Below, piece after piece: positions 1 to 9,124 of a stretch of 64,000 nucleotides of DNA; the stretch's first letter is position 1, and every line of letters starts with the position of its first letter. The stretch is taken from assembly GCA_964498075.1 (NCBI GenBank), contig CAZCGA010000001.1, positions 103,642-167,641 on the forward strand. The letters run 5' to 3'. The position numbers and the translations under genes were made by a program. The notes under the pieces are model-generated. The model had not been told where the DNA came from, did no database searches, and saw only the letters and a program-made list of their open reading frames with translations. The DNA is from CAZCGA01 sp964498075 (GTDB lineage: Bacteria > Desulfobacterota > Binatia > HRBIN30).

Positions 1-696
1 AGCGACGCCGGGCTCATCGGCGGCGGCACGATCCCCAAGCCCGGCGAGGTGAGCCTGGCGCACCACGGCGTCCTGTTCCTCGACGAGCTGCCGGAGTTCC
101 GCAAGAACGTCCTCGAGGTCTTGCGCCAGCCGCTCGAAGAGATGCGCATCACCATCTCGCGCGCCGTCGGCTCGATCACCTATCCGGCGAACGTCATGCT
201 AGTCGCGGCGATGAACCCGTGCCCGTGCGGCTTCTTCGGTGATCCACAGAAGGACTGCACCTGCTCGACGCTGCAGATCCAGCGCTACCGCGCCAAGATC
301 TCCGGGCCGCTGCTGGACCGCATCGACATCCAGGCCGAGGTCCCCGCCGTGCGCTACAAGGAGCTGGCGGACCAGACGGCCGGGGAGTCGTCCGCCGTCA
401 TCCGCGGCCGGGTCGACCGCGCCCGCGACGTGCAGTTAGAGCGCTTCCGCGGCCGCAAGATCTTCTGCAACGCGCAGATGAGTGCGCGTGACCTGAAGCA
501 CTTCTGCCGGACCGATGCCGCGGCGGAGAAGCTGCTCGAAACGGCGATGGCCAAGCTCGGCCTCAGTGCACGCGCCTACACGCGCATTCTCAAAGTGGCG
601 CGCACCATCGCCGACCTCGACGGGCACGCGGAGATCACCGCCGCCCAGGTCGCCGAGGCGATTCAGTACCGCAGCCTAGACCGATCGTTTCACTGA
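1..696 (+). CDS. comM: ComM/YifB-family Mg chelatase-like AAA+ ATPase, 3' part
   Basis: The reading frame is open from base 1, so the gene starts outside the window; about 231 C-terminal residues remain. Visible are the end of the AAA+ core with a Walker B-type LFLDELPEF segment, the family signature MNPCPCG, and a C-terminal helical Mg-chelatase domain with the SARAYTRILKVARTIADL stretch. ComM/YifB proteins are hexameric helicase-like ATPases that promote branch migration when transformed DNA is integrated; many bacteria not known to be competent also carry them. The end at TGA 694-696 matches the family's usual C-terminus. The family call is firm; the role in this organism is inferred. Confidence 0.93.
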   Translation, partial: SDAGLIGGGTIPKPGEVSLAHHGVLFLDELPEFRKNVLEVLRQPLEEMRITISRAVGSITYPANVMLVAAMNPCPCGFFGDPQKDCTCSTLQIQRYRAKISGPLLDRIDIQAEVPAVRYKELADQTAGESSAVIRGRVDRARDVQLERFRGRKIFCNAQMSARDLKHFCRTDAAAEKLLETAMAKLGLSARAYTRILKVARTIADLDGHAEITAAQVAEAIQYRSLDRSFH

Positions 697-791
697 CGTC
701 GCACTATCCGAGCAACCGACGACGTCGATTCGCGCTCGCCCATCCAAACGCACTGAGGCGCCCCGCGAGCCCCATCATGCCCCACGTGGAG

Positions 792-2060
792 TCACCGCAG
801 CATTTGCACCGACACCTGCATCGGCGCGTCGCGGGCGCGCATGAACTCGCGGGCGTCGACCTCGGGTGGGAGGGCGTAGTCGGAGGAGATGAAGCGGTGC
901 GCTCCGGCGCCGACGTCACCCCAGCGGTCGAGCTGGTAGCCGATGCCGGGCTCTTCTCCAGGAACGTCTTCCGGGGGATCGACCTGGCCGTGGTCTTCCC
1001 GATAGAGCAGGCGGCGGCGCAGGGTGGCGAGCGACGGGCTGACGTCCATCGACTGCACCATACTCACCTCGGGGCCGACGAGGGCGAACCAGGAATCAGA
1101 CAACTGATTGAGGGCGGCTTTCGCCGCGCTCATCGTCCCATCGATCGGTAGAGGCGCCGGCAGACTGGGACTCAGGATCGACCAGCCCCGCAGGTCGCGG
1201 AAATCGAGCACCACCCTGATTATGATGTTCCCGAAGAAGTACTGCGGCGGGAAGTTGAGCTTCAAGCCCACCGGCAGTTCGGCGAAGTCGCGGTAGAAGT
1301 AGGTATACGAGCCGAAGGTGGGCGAGCGAATGCCCCAGCCGATGCGCACCCGCTGGCGCTGGCAGCGGATGACCCGAATCGGTCCTTGCCGCCAGCCCAC
1401 AAACTCGGTGCTCAGGTCGTCCTCGGTGCGCGAGAAGTGGAGGAGTCCCCACAGGAAGGTCGCCGTCGCGCGTACTTTGAGCCGATCCAGCACGTTGGTT
1501 TCCGTCTCCGTCGCGGTGTCGCGGACGGCCAGATAGTTCGGTACGCCGTGGCGGAACCCGAGGCTGACGCGCGCCCCCGACACGCGATCGGCGGCGGGAT
1601 CGTACTGCACGTAGGAAGTCGTGGCACGCGGCGCGCCATCGTCGAAGGCCGCGAGGTATGCCCATCGGATAGTGCCGGCGAGCGGATCGTCGATGCGGAT
1701 CTCAGCGACGCGTGCTGCACCGGCGAAGCCCATCGGTTGGGTGCGCTCGCCGGCATCGGCAGCCATGAAGAAGAGCACGTCGTTGTCATCGAAGACTCCG
1801 GGGGAATCGTCGGGATTCGGCTCCGGTCCTTGATCCAGCGCCCAACGCCCCAGGGCGTCCCGCTCGTCGACCTGGAAGGGAATGGGATGGCACGACTCGG
1901 CACACGCGAACACCGTGAGCCGGGTGATGGGTGTACCGTTGAGCGCGGTGACGTCGCTGCCGGAGATGCTGATGACGTCGCTAAAGCGGAAGGCCGCGTT
2001 GGGCATGGGCGCTGCCGCAAGCCGCGCGGCCGCCAACAGCACCACCGCCGCTGGCGACAT
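792..2060 (-). CDS. secreted protein of unknown function
   Basis: A 422-residue protein transcribed away from the DUF1302 operon. The ATG at 2060 gives a short hydrophobic, Ala/Leu-rich N-terminus compatible with a signal peptide. An in-frame GTG a little upstream would add a basic stretch and is an alternative start. The frame stays open far upstream, but that part overlaps the DUF1302 gene and is not credible. The mature part has DDNDVLFFMAADAGER and many aromatic and Asp residues, as in beta-rich secreted proteins. I do not recognise a named family. The divergent arrangement suggests an envelope role together with the pump operon, but that is only context. Confidence 0.7.
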   Translation of the reverse strand: MSPAAVVLLAAARLAAAPMPNAAFRFSDVISISGSDVTALNGTPITRLTVFACAESCHPIPFQVDERDALGRWALDQGPEPNPDDSPGVFDDNDVLFFMAADAGERTQPMGFAGAARVAEIRIDDPLAGTIRWAYLAAFDDGAPRATTSYVQYDPAADRVSGARVSLGFRHGVPNYLAVRDTATETETNVLDRLKVRATATFLWGLLHFSRTEDDLSTEFVGWRQGPIRVIRCQRQRVRIGWGIRSPTFGSYTYFYRDFAELPVGLKLNFPPQYFFGNIIIRVVLDFRDLRGWSILSPSLPAPLPIDGTMSAAKAALNQLSDSWFALVGPEVSMVQSMDVSPSLATLRRRLLYREDHGQVDPPEDVPGEEPGIGYQLDRWGDVGAGAHRFISSDYALPPEVDAREFMRARDAPMQVSVQMLR

Positions 2061-2131
2061 CGACCAGCCGCGCAGCCGCGCCCACGGCGGTCTGTGGTGC
2101 TGTCCCACAGGCGGCACGATGCAGAAATTGC

Positions 2132-2161
2132 TTGACAATCGTTGCGGGGCTCGCGTAGAGG
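2132..2161 (+). promoter_or_regulatory. candidate sigma-70 promoter for the DUF1302 operon
   Basis: A perfect -35 TTGACA (2132-2137) is followed after 17-18 bases by a weak -10 (GTAGAG or TAGAGG, 2155-2161). It lies about 75 bases before the DUF1302 start, in the 175-base divergent spacer 2061-2235. The poor -10 may mean that an activator is needed. Confidence 0.35.
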
Positions 2162-2235
2162 AACGCTGGCACTCGTCAACATTCTGGGCATTCACTTGGG
2201 TGGCACTGGTGGACGAACGCAAGAGGAGGGTCCCG

Positions 2236-4107
2236 ATGGTACGACGTGGTCGGAGGGTTTGTGCGGTCGTGTGCTCCGTGGGGTTCGCTGTCGTGGCGTG
2301 GCGCTCGCCGAGCGATGCGATCCCGCTGGACAAGGACGGTGACATCAAGCTCGGGGTCCGTACGTACGTCAACGCCCGTGTTGGAACCGAGACCACCCAT
2401 GACGGAGTTCCGCTCAGCAGCGCAACGCGGTACAAGCCGGTGGTCACGACATCGACGTCCGCAACCTTCCCGCATTCGGCCGCCGGGCACCTGCGGCAGA
2501 ACCGCTTCTTCATAGAGGCCGAGCTCAACCACGACCTCAGTCGCCTACTCAAGGAAGGCGTCGGCCCCTTCAGTCTCCTCAACGATCTCCCCTTCAAGTT
2601 CAAGAGCCTCTCCTACCACGCCACCTTTCGCGGTGAAGGAGAGGGGTTGTACGATTGGGGGCCGCGCGAGTACAGCACCGCCGATCAGTTCTACACAGTG
2701 CAGCGGGTAAACGGACAAGCCGTGGGAAAGCAAGGCTTTGTGGATGTGCCTGCGGCGCGACGCAAACTGCGCCGCCTCAGCGTCGACCGCGAACGGCTCT
2801 TTCAGGGGTACCTCGAAACCACGGTCGGACCTCTGTTCCTGCGCCTCGGACGGCAGATTCTCTCCTGGGGTGAGACGGACGGCTTCCAACTGCTCGATCA
2901 CATCAACCCGATCGACAGCAGCTTTGGCGGGTTCCTGATTTCACTAGATGAGCGCCGGGTGCCTCTCGATATGCTCCGCTCCCAGTATTATATTGGTGAC
3001 TTCGGCCCGATCTCGGAAATGTTTCTTGAAGGGTACGCGGCCATCGATAACAAGGTGGGATATTATCCGGGCACGGCGGCAGGGTCACCGTGGGCGCTGC
3101 CCAGCCTCGGAGCTCCGGGCAACGCCACCAAAACCTTTTCGTTGCGGCCGGCGCGGACGATCGACAACACCCGCGGCGGGGCGCGTCTGGTCTTCAATGC
3201 GTTCAACGCCACCTTCAGCATCGCCCACTACTACACTCATTTCGACGTGCCGGCCGTCCAAGTGTTCACGACGACTGGCGGCGTGACGAGCCAACCATTC
3301 AACGATCACCTCGCTTGTCCGGCGGATCCGCGATCCCCGCCTGATCCCCGCCTGGGGAACAGCGAAGACCCCACCAAACAGAATTGCGGTTTCCCGACGC
3401 ACGCAGTGCTCACGGCACCGCAAGTTCAGGTCTCCGGATTGACATCGACGTTCGCTGTACCACAGATCTTCAGCGTCGTCCGGTCCGAAGTGGCGTACTT
3501 CAAGGATGAGCCGGCGTTTACCCAGGGACAGCTCGATCCCTTCATCTTCAACGGCAAGGGTGGGGTAAATGGCTTCAACCCCACCGGCGGACGGCGGTTA
3601 CGCGACTCAATCAACGCCGTGCTCGGCCTCGACGTCAACCAGTGGATCCGGTTTCTAAACCCGAACCAAACGTTCTTCATCTCGACGCAGTTCTTCTACA
3701 AACACATCAAGAACGCCGCGGGAAGCAAGCTCTTCGTCACCAACGCGGATGGAGAGACATTTCCGAATCCGGATCGGGAAGTGCTGCCGATCGACCTCAC
3801 CGTGATCGATCCCGGCATTGGCACGAAGGTCGAACCCGTCTTCATCAGCCAGCCGCGCGATCAGTTTCTGCAAACCCTCTTCATCACCACGTCCTACCGC
3901 AGCGGCACCATCAGCCCCTCGCTGATCGTGTTCTATGACTGGGGCGGCGGGCTGGTGTATCTGCCGTCGATCACGTTCAGCCGCGATCCGTTCCGCTTCT
4001 CCATCGATTACAGCATAATAGATTCTCACATCTACAAGGGCGGCAGCGGCGTCAGCTTGTTGAAGGACAGGGACAACGTCCAATTCCGTATCGAGTACGT
4101 CATCTAG
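2236..4107 (+). CDS. DUF1302 family outer-membrane protein
   Basis: A 623-residue protein. The ATG at 2236 is chosen because a good Shine-Dalgarno (AAGAGGAGGG, 2221-2230) precedes it and it opens a signal peptide with an arginine-rich start and hydrophobic core ending near SPSDA. The open frame extends upstream to 1882 but covers the divergent spacer and the opposite gene. DUF1302 proteins are predicted beta-barrels: the body has alternating aromatic and polar segments (FLRLGRQILSWGETDGFQLL is typical) and ends in RIEYVI, like an outer-membrane C-terminal strand. The family commonly sits beside DUF1329 and RND pump genes in bacteria that use steroids, terpenes or other hydrophobic compounds. 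First gene of a five-gene operon. Confidence 0.85.
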   Translation: MVRRGRRVCAVVCSVGFAVVAWRSPSDAIPLDKDGDIKLGVRTYVNARVGTETTHDGVPLSSATRYKPVVTTSTSATFPHSAAGHLRQNRFFIEAELNHDLSRLLKEGVGPFSLLNDLPFKFKSLSYHATFRGEGEGLYDWGPREYSTADQFYTVQRVNGQAVGKQGFVDVPAARRKLRRLSVDRERLFQGYLETTVGPLFLRLGRQILSWGETDGFQLLDHINPIDSSFGGFLISLDERRVPLDMLRSQYYIGDFGPISEMFLEGYAAIDNKVGYYPGTAAGSPWALPSLGAPGNATKTFSLRPARTIDNTRGGARLVFNAFNATFSIAHYYTHFDVPAVQVFTTTGGVTSQPFNDHLACPADPRSPPDPRLGNSEDPTKQNCGFPTHAVLTAPQVQVSGLTSTFAVPQIFSVVRSEVAYFKDEPAFTQGQLDPFIFNGKGGVNGFNPTGGRRLRDSINAVLGLDVNQWIRFLNPNQTFFISTQFFYKHIKNAAGSKLFVTNADGETFPNPDREVLPIDLTVIDPGIGTKVEPVFISQPRDQFLQTLFITTSYRSGTISPSLIVFYDWGGGLVYLPSITFSRDPFRFSIDYSIIDSHIYKGGSGVSLLKDRDNVQFRIEYVI

Positions 4108-4151
4108 TGGGAGGCGATGCATGCCGTCGTCTCTCGCGGACATCAAGCAAC

Positions 4152-4188
4152 CTTCGCCGGGCTGTCCGGGTTGTAGCCCGGTGCGAAG
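4152..4188 (+). other. intercistronic stem-loop upstream of the Ycf48-like gene
   Basis: CTTCG-CCGGGCT pairs with AGCCCGG-(TG)-CGAAG around an 11-base loop: 12 base pairs with one 2-base bulge. It sits in the 96-base spacer between DUF1302 and the next gene, ending 15 bases before the GTG start. No T-run follows, so RNA processing, stability or partial attenuation is more likely than simple termination. Confidence 0.6.
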
Positions 4189-4203
4189 AGAAGAGAGGAC
4201 CGC

Positions 4204-5217
4204 GTGAAGCATTTCCTGCGTGCCATCGTCGTGGCGATGGCAGTCGGTTGGGCGTGCCCGGCGATCGGGGCCGAAACCTTGGCGGCCGCGAACCTGCGGC
4301 AGAATCTGTTCTCCAGCTGCTTTCTGAGTGAGAAGGAAGGCTGGCTCGTCGGCGATCTGGGACGGGTCTTCCACACCGTCGACGGTGCCAAGACCTGGGA
4401 ACGTCAGGACGCCGGCTCGAAGGTTCCGTTCATGGGCATCGCCTGCGCCGAGGGCGGCCCGCTCTGGGCCGCCGGGCAAAGCGGCCAGATTGCCCAATCC
4501 AAAGACAAGGGCAAGACCTGGCAGATGCAAGCGAGCGGGAGCAAACGCGAGTTGCTCGGTATCGCCTTTGCCAATGCGCAGCGCGGCATCGTCGTGGGCG
4601 ACTTCGGCACCATGCTGCGCACCGACGATGGCGGTGCAACCTGGAACCAGATTCCGCTCCCGCAGGACATCAAGCTGCCCGTTGAGGTGGCCGAAACGGT
4701 CGATCCGGGAGACGTGGTACTCTACGGGGCTGCCTTCGCCGATCCGGAGCACGTGTGGATTGCGGGGGAGTTCGGGGTGATCCTGGCCTCCAGCGACGGC
4801 GGACTAACGTGGCAGTCGCAGACCAGCACGGTCGAAGAAACCCTGTTCGGCATCTTCTTCGCCGACCAGCAGCGGGGCTGGGCCACGGGGATCGATGCGA
4901 CCTTGCTCGCCACCACCGATGGCGGTATAAGCTGGCACAAACAGGAGGTCGAAACGCCGCGGGGATTCTCGCTTGCCCTGTACGACGTGGCCGTACGCGG
5001 TTCCTACGGCTGGGCCGTTGGCAACAACGGGTTCCTTTTGAACAGCAAGGACGCCGGCGCAACCTGGCATCTGGCCAAGGTCCCCGTACAAATGGCAAGC
5101 AGTTGGTTGCGTCAGGTCAGTCTCCTGCCGGACGGTCGCGGGTTCATCGTCGGCGCGACGGGCCTGGTGCTGGCCACCGATCGCGACACGTTCACCCCGC
5201 TGAAGGAACGGTTCTAG
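4204..5217 (+). CDS. Ycf48/BNR-repeat beta-propeller-like secreted protein
   Basis: 337 residues from GTG 4204, which follows a purine-rich AGAGAAGAGAGGA. The first about 24 residues form a signal peptide (KHFLRAIVVAMAVGWACPAIGAE). The body is a string of repeats with the pattern W-x-(V/A)G-x-x-G-x-(I/L)-x-x-(T/S)-x-DGG-x-(S/T)W, for example GDFGTMLRTDDGGATW and GEFGVILASSDGGLTW, as in the photosystem II assembly factor Ycf48 and BNR propellers. In non-photosynthetic bacteria this type is often encoded with DUF1302, DUF1329 and MMPL pumps. An assembly or adaptor role for the envelope complex is inferred. Gap to the RND gene is 25 bases. Confidence 0.82.
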   Translation: MKHFLRAIVVAMAVGWACPAIGAETLAAANLRQNLFSSCFLSEKEGWLVGDLGRVFHTVDGAKTWERQDAGSKVPFMGIACAEGGPLWAAGQSGQIAQSKDKGKTWQMQASGSKRELLGIAFANAQRGIVVGDFGTMLRTDDGGATWNQIPLPQDIKLPVEVAETVDPGDVVLYGAAFADPEHVWIAGEFGVILASSDGGLTWQSQTSTVEETLFGIFFADQQRGWATGIDATLLATTDGGISWHKQEVETPRGFSLALYDVAVRGSYGWAVGNNGFLLNSKDAGATWHLAKVPVQMASSWLRQVSLLPDGRGFIVGATGLVLATDRDTFTPLKERF

Positions 5218-5242
5218 CTGTTCCCCAAGGAGGTTCCGAAAC

Positions 5243-7762
5243 ATGATTCCCCAGCGATGGATCGAGGCGTACCTGCGGTTTCTGCTGCGCTATCGTGCTG
5301 CGGTTGTGCTGGTGGTCGCTGTCATGACGGGGTTCTTCATGTACTCGATGAAGGACATCCGCCTACACACGGACTTCTTCGACTTCTACCCCCGCCGCCA
5401 CCCCTACATTCAGTTCTACAACGAGTTCCGCCGGATGTTCGGCAGCGCCAACATCATGAGCGTGATCATCGAGGTGAAGAAGGGCGACATCTACAACCCG
5501 GAAACCCTGCAGAAGCTCGATCGCATCACCAAGTACATCATCAATACGAAAGGCGTGGTGCCCTACCAGATCCTGTCGATCGCCCACCCCAAGATCAAGA
5601 CGATCACCGCCAGCCAAGGCGGCATCCAAGCGCGCGAGATCTTCTATCCCGGCGTCCCGCAGACCCAGGAGGACGCCGATCGGGTGCGCTTCGCCGTGTA
5701 CGCCGACCGGCAGGTGCGCGGCGTCTTCGTGTCGGATGACGACACGGCGGCCGTGGTGCACGCGGGGTTCTGGGAGGAAGCGCTCGACTTCCATTACCTC
5801 AGCGATCGGATGATGGAGCTGAAGCGCACGGAGGAAGACGCCAACCACACCATTTACATCACCGGCTTCCCGTGGCTCTATACGTCCGTCCTGCAGTACA
5901 CGAACCAGCTGTTCTACATCTTCGGTCTGACCACCCTGACGCTCTCCTTTCTGCTCTACGGGTATTTCCGCACCTGGACCGGGATCTGGGTGCCGATCTT
6001 CTCGGGGATTCTCTCCAGCGTTTGGGGGCTGGGTATCGCCGCGCTGCTCGGGTTCAACCTCGATCCGCTGGTGCTGGTCATCCCGATCTTTCTCACGGCG
6101 CGGGCACTCAGTCACTCGGTGCAGTCAATGGACCGGTACCACGACGAGTACCACCGCCTGAAGGACCGGCATCAAGCCATCGTCGAGTCGTACTCGCACC
6201 TGTTCGCGCCGGCGATTGCGTCGATCGTCACGGACGGCATCGGCTTGCTCATCATCGCCGTCGCGCCGATCCCGTTGATTCAGAAGGTCTCCATCTTCGC
6301 CAGCTTCTGGATCGTGTCGATCTTCATCAGCGTGGTGACCTTGCACCCGGTGATCCTCTCGTACATCCAGCCGCCGCCCCAGACCGCGCACGTCGCCAAC
6401 AAGCGCCCGATGATCAACATCTGGATTGCCAGGGGTATCGTCAACTCCGTGATCGTCGCCGCCCTCGTGCTGCACTACACCGGTGTGGTCCCTTCGTCCA
6501 TGGTGACGTTTCTGATCACCGCGCCCGTCCTGGGATGGTACTGGCTGACGTATTGCGAGCAGGCCTACGTCTCGTGGACCAGGTGGGTCGTCGACGCCAC
6601 CAAGGGCTCGCGCCGATGGGGCGTGATCGCGCTGGCGGTGGCGTTGTTTTTCATGCTGCCGATGTGGGGATGGACGCTCAAGGTCGGCGACATGACACCT
6701 GGAGCGGCGCTCCTCTTTCCCAATCACCCCTACAACATCGGGTACAACAAGCTCAACGAAAAGTTCATCGGCGGCAGCCAGCTCATCGTCGTCGCCGACA
6801 CGATGAAGCCCGACGGCGTCAAGGGGTTCGGGGCGCTTCATGCGATCGACGAGTACGCCGACCACATGGCCAACGCGCAGGGCGCCGGTGCGTCGATCAC
6901 CATCGTCGACATCGCCAAGCAGCTGGAGCGCCTGCAACACGACGGCGATCCGAAGTGGGCCATCATCCCCACCAACTCCAAGGAGCTCGGCGGCTTGTTC
7001 TACGCGTTCACCCAGAACGCCGGCACGGCGCTCGACCGCTTCATCGACCCCAGTGGGCGCTACGCGTCGATCATTACCCTGTTCCACGAGCACTCCCACG
7101 ACGTCATCATGAACTCGATCGCCTGGGCGAAGCAGTTCGGCAACAGTTACCAGGGCGGGGAGGTGCAGTGGCGGTACGCCGGCGGACTCTTCGGCATCCT
7201 GGCGGCCGTCAACGAGGCGGTGGAAAACTCGTACTGGATCAGCCTCGGCATGATTTTCTTCATCGTGTACTTCTGCCTCTACCTGACGTACGGCTCGTGG
7301 TACGCATCCCTCATCCTCATGATTCCCGTAGTGCTCTCACAGTTGGCCGCGGAAGCGTTCATGGTGCTGATGCACATCGATCTGAACGTGAACTCGCTGC
7401 CGATTGCCGCGGCCGGTGCCGGCGTCGGTGTGGACTACGGCATCTATCACTTCAGCCGCATGATCGATACGTATGATGAGATCGGCAAGCTCGACGAGGC
7501 CATTGACTACGCGACGGCGACGACCGGCAAGGCGATCATCTTCACCGGAACGACGATGATCGCGGGCACTGGATTCTTCTGGCTGTCCGACCTGAAGTTC
7601 CTGGCCGAGATGGGTCTGCTGCTCACTCTGCTGATGACCTTCAACAAGTTCGGCGGGTTGATCGTCGTCCCCGCGCTCGTCAAGGCGCTGCGGCCGGCCT
7701 TCTTGCTGGACCGGAAACCAAAACTGGCGGTTCCAGAGCCGCGGGCCGCGGTCGCGGGCTAG
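5243..7762 (+). CDS. RND/MMPL superfamily transporter
   Basis: 839 residues, preceded by a near-perfect ribosome site (AAGGAGG, 7 bases before ATG 5243). The topology is the RND duplicate: one N-terminal helix, a periplasmic domain (about residues 35-220), five or six helices, a short link, another helix, a second periplasmic domain and a final helix bundle. The second bundle carries AGVGVDYGIYHFSRM, the GxxxDY-type proton-relay motif of MMPL proteins. The equivalent place in the first half reads PIFLTARALSHSVQ, without the Asp-Tyr pair. MMPL proteins move lipids or other hydrophobic molecules. With DUF1302, Ycf48-like and DUF1329 neighbours, transport of a hydrophobic substrate across the envelope is likely; direction and substrate are unknown. 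Confidence 0.88.
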   Translation: MIPQRWIEAYLRFLLRYRAAVVLVVAVMTGFFMYSMKDIRLHTDFFDFYPRRHPYIQFYNEFRRMFGSANIMSVIIEVKKGDIYNPETLQKLDRITKYIINTKGVVPYQILSIAHPKIKTITASQGGIQAREIFYPGVPQTQEDADRVRFAVYADRQVRGVFVSDDDTAAVVHAGFWEEALDFHYLSDRMMELKRTEEDANHTIYITGFPWLYTSVLQYTNQLFYIFGLTTLTLSFLLYGYFRTWTGIWVPIFSGILSSVWGLGIAALLGFNLDPLVLVIPIFLTARALSHSVQSMDRYHDEYHRLKDRHQAIVESYSHLFAPAIASIVTDGIGLLIIAVAPIPLIQKVSIFASFWIVSIFISVVTLHPVILSYIQPPPQTAHVANKRPMINIWIARGIVNSVIVAALVLHYTGVVPSSMVTFLITAPVLGWYWLTYCEQAYVSWTRWVVDATKGSRRWGVIALAVALFFMLPMWGWTLKVGDMTPGAALLFPNHPYNIGYNKLNEKFIGGSQLIVVADTMKPDGVKGFGALHAIDEYADHMANAQGAGASITIVDIAKQLERLQHDGDPKWAIIPTNSKELGGLFYAFTQNAGTALDRFIDPSGRYASIITLFHEHSHDVIMNSIAWAKQFGNSYQGGEVQWRYAGGLFGILAAVNEAVENSYWISLGMIFFIVYFCLYLTYGSWYASLILMIPVVLSQLAAEAFMVLMHIDLNVNSLPIAAAGAGVGVDYGIYHFSRMIDTYDEIGKLDEAIDYATATTGKAIIFTGTTMIAGTGFFWLSDLKFLAEMGLLLTLLMTFNKFGGLIVVPALVKALRPAFLLDRKPKLAVPEPRAAVAG

Positions 7763-7802
7763 CAACGCATCCAACTGAAACGAGAATAACGAGGAGGTTC
7801 GA

Positions 7803-9110
7803 ATGAAGAGCGTGCGAAGACGGTTCACGGTGCTGTCAACGCTGTGGGCAGTGGCGTGCATGGTCGTACTAGCCAATGGACTGGCACGGGCCGAAGACGA
7901 AGCCAAACCTTGGACCCTGGACAGCAACAACTGGCAGCTCGGGAAGGACCTGCTTCCCGAGGTGATCTTGAATCGAGTGAAAAACGGCGACTACTCGTAC
8001 AAGGTCGTCCCGGTCGACCCCGACAAGTTCCGCCAGAACTACTCGAAGAAGTTCTGGGAAGCGAGTGAAGCCAACGCCGGCAAGTTCGACGTTGACGCGG
8101 CGACGTGCGGTCTGAAGGACGTCAAGACCGGCAAGGTGCCCGACTTCTACTTCGGCTACCCCTTCCCGAAGATCGATGCGAAAGACCCGATGGCGGCCTG
8201 CAGGATGGCGTGGAACTTCACCGCGGCCAACCAGATGGGCAACGGCCAGGGGGCGACCTTCACACTCAACGGCATCGACGGCAACGGCGAGTTCAAACGC
8301 ATCAAGCTGTGGCTGCACATCAACTCCTTCATGGGGCGGTCCGCCGGTCCGCTGCCCAACCCGGAGAACCTGCGTGACGTGAGCATGTCGCATGTGCTCG
8401 AACCGCAGGACGTCGACGGCGTCGGCGGTCTCGGCAAACGCCTCAACGATTGGACGTCGCAGGACCAGTCGTGGTTCTACGTACCGTCCACGCGGCGCGT
8501 CCGCCGCGTCAATGCCGCGACGCGCTCCGATCCGGTGGCCGGCCTCGACATCTTCGCCGACGATCTGAACTGTTATGGCGGTAAGGTTGAATACTATCGG
8601 TGGAAGCTGATCGGCGAAGGCAACATCCTGGCGCCGGTGCTCAGCCCGTACCCGTTGGCGCAAAAAAAGGTGACGGAGACGCGCTCCGAGGTCGAGATTC
8701 CGTACTTCAAGGGCGCCTACGAGACACCGGGAGCCAAGGGCGTCCCCTGGCTCATCGTGGAAAACCTGCAGATGATCCCGCGACCGGTCTGGATCATCGA
8801 GGGCGAGTCCGAGGACCCGTACTACAACTTCGGCAAGGTCATCATGTACATGGACAAGGAGATGTACCGGATCTGGTGGAAGCTGGTCCACAACCGCGCC
8901 GGCGAGTACTTCTACAACGCGATGTGCGCCTACCACTGGTCGAAGAACGCGGACGGCAGCTTCACGACGGTCACCCCCAACATGGTCGTCGGGGTGAACG
9001 ACAAGACGAACCGCGCCTGCCTGGCGGGGCGCTACAGCGCCCAGTTCATCGAAACCAAGTACGACGACGACTACTTCACGCTGCACAACCTCACCCACAT
9101 GTCGGACTGA
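7803..9110 (+). CDS. DUF1329 family periplasmic protein, copy 1
   Basis: 435 residues, with AACGAGGAGGT placed well before ATG 7803. The N-terminus is a signal peptide ending near LARAED. The mature protein begins WTLDSNNWQLGKDLLPE, and the whole length matches the DUF1329 family, whose fold resembles lipoprotein-sorting proteins such as LolB. Aromatic and charged blocks such as YYNFGKVIMYMDKEMYRIWWK are shared almost word for word with the next gene, so these are tandem paralogs. The likely role is binding or handing over a hydrophobic ligand between the RND pump and the DUF1302 barrel; this is inference from gene neighbourhood. Confidence 0.87.
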   Translation: MKSVRRRFTVLSTLWAVACMVVLANGLARAEDEAKPWTLDSNNWQLGKDLLPEVILNRVKNGDYSYKVVPVDPDKFRQNYSKKFWEASEANAGKFDVDAATCGLKDVKTGKVPDFYFGYPFPKIDAKDPMAACRMAWNFTAANQMGNGQGATFTLNGIDGNGEFKRIKLWLHINSFMGRSAGPLPNPENLRDVSMSHVLEPQDVDGVGGLGKRLNDWTSQDQSWFYVPSTRRVRRVNAATRSDPVAGLDIFADDLNCYGGKVEYYRWKLIGEGNILAPVLSPYPLAQKKVTETRSEVEIPYFKGAYETPGAKGVPWLIVENLQMIPRPVWIIEGESEDPYYNFGKVIMYMDKEMYRIWWKLVHNRAGEYFYNAMCAYHWSKNADGSFTTVTPNMVVGVNDKTNRACLAGRYSAQFIETKYDDDYFTLHNLTHMSD

Positions 9111-9124
9111 TCGCGCGCCGCGGC

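Noticed and set aside
1882..2235. Longer start for the DUF1302 protein at 1882
   Set aside because: The extra 118 codons overlap the divergent gene and the promoter region; ATG 2236 has the ribosome site and signal peptide.
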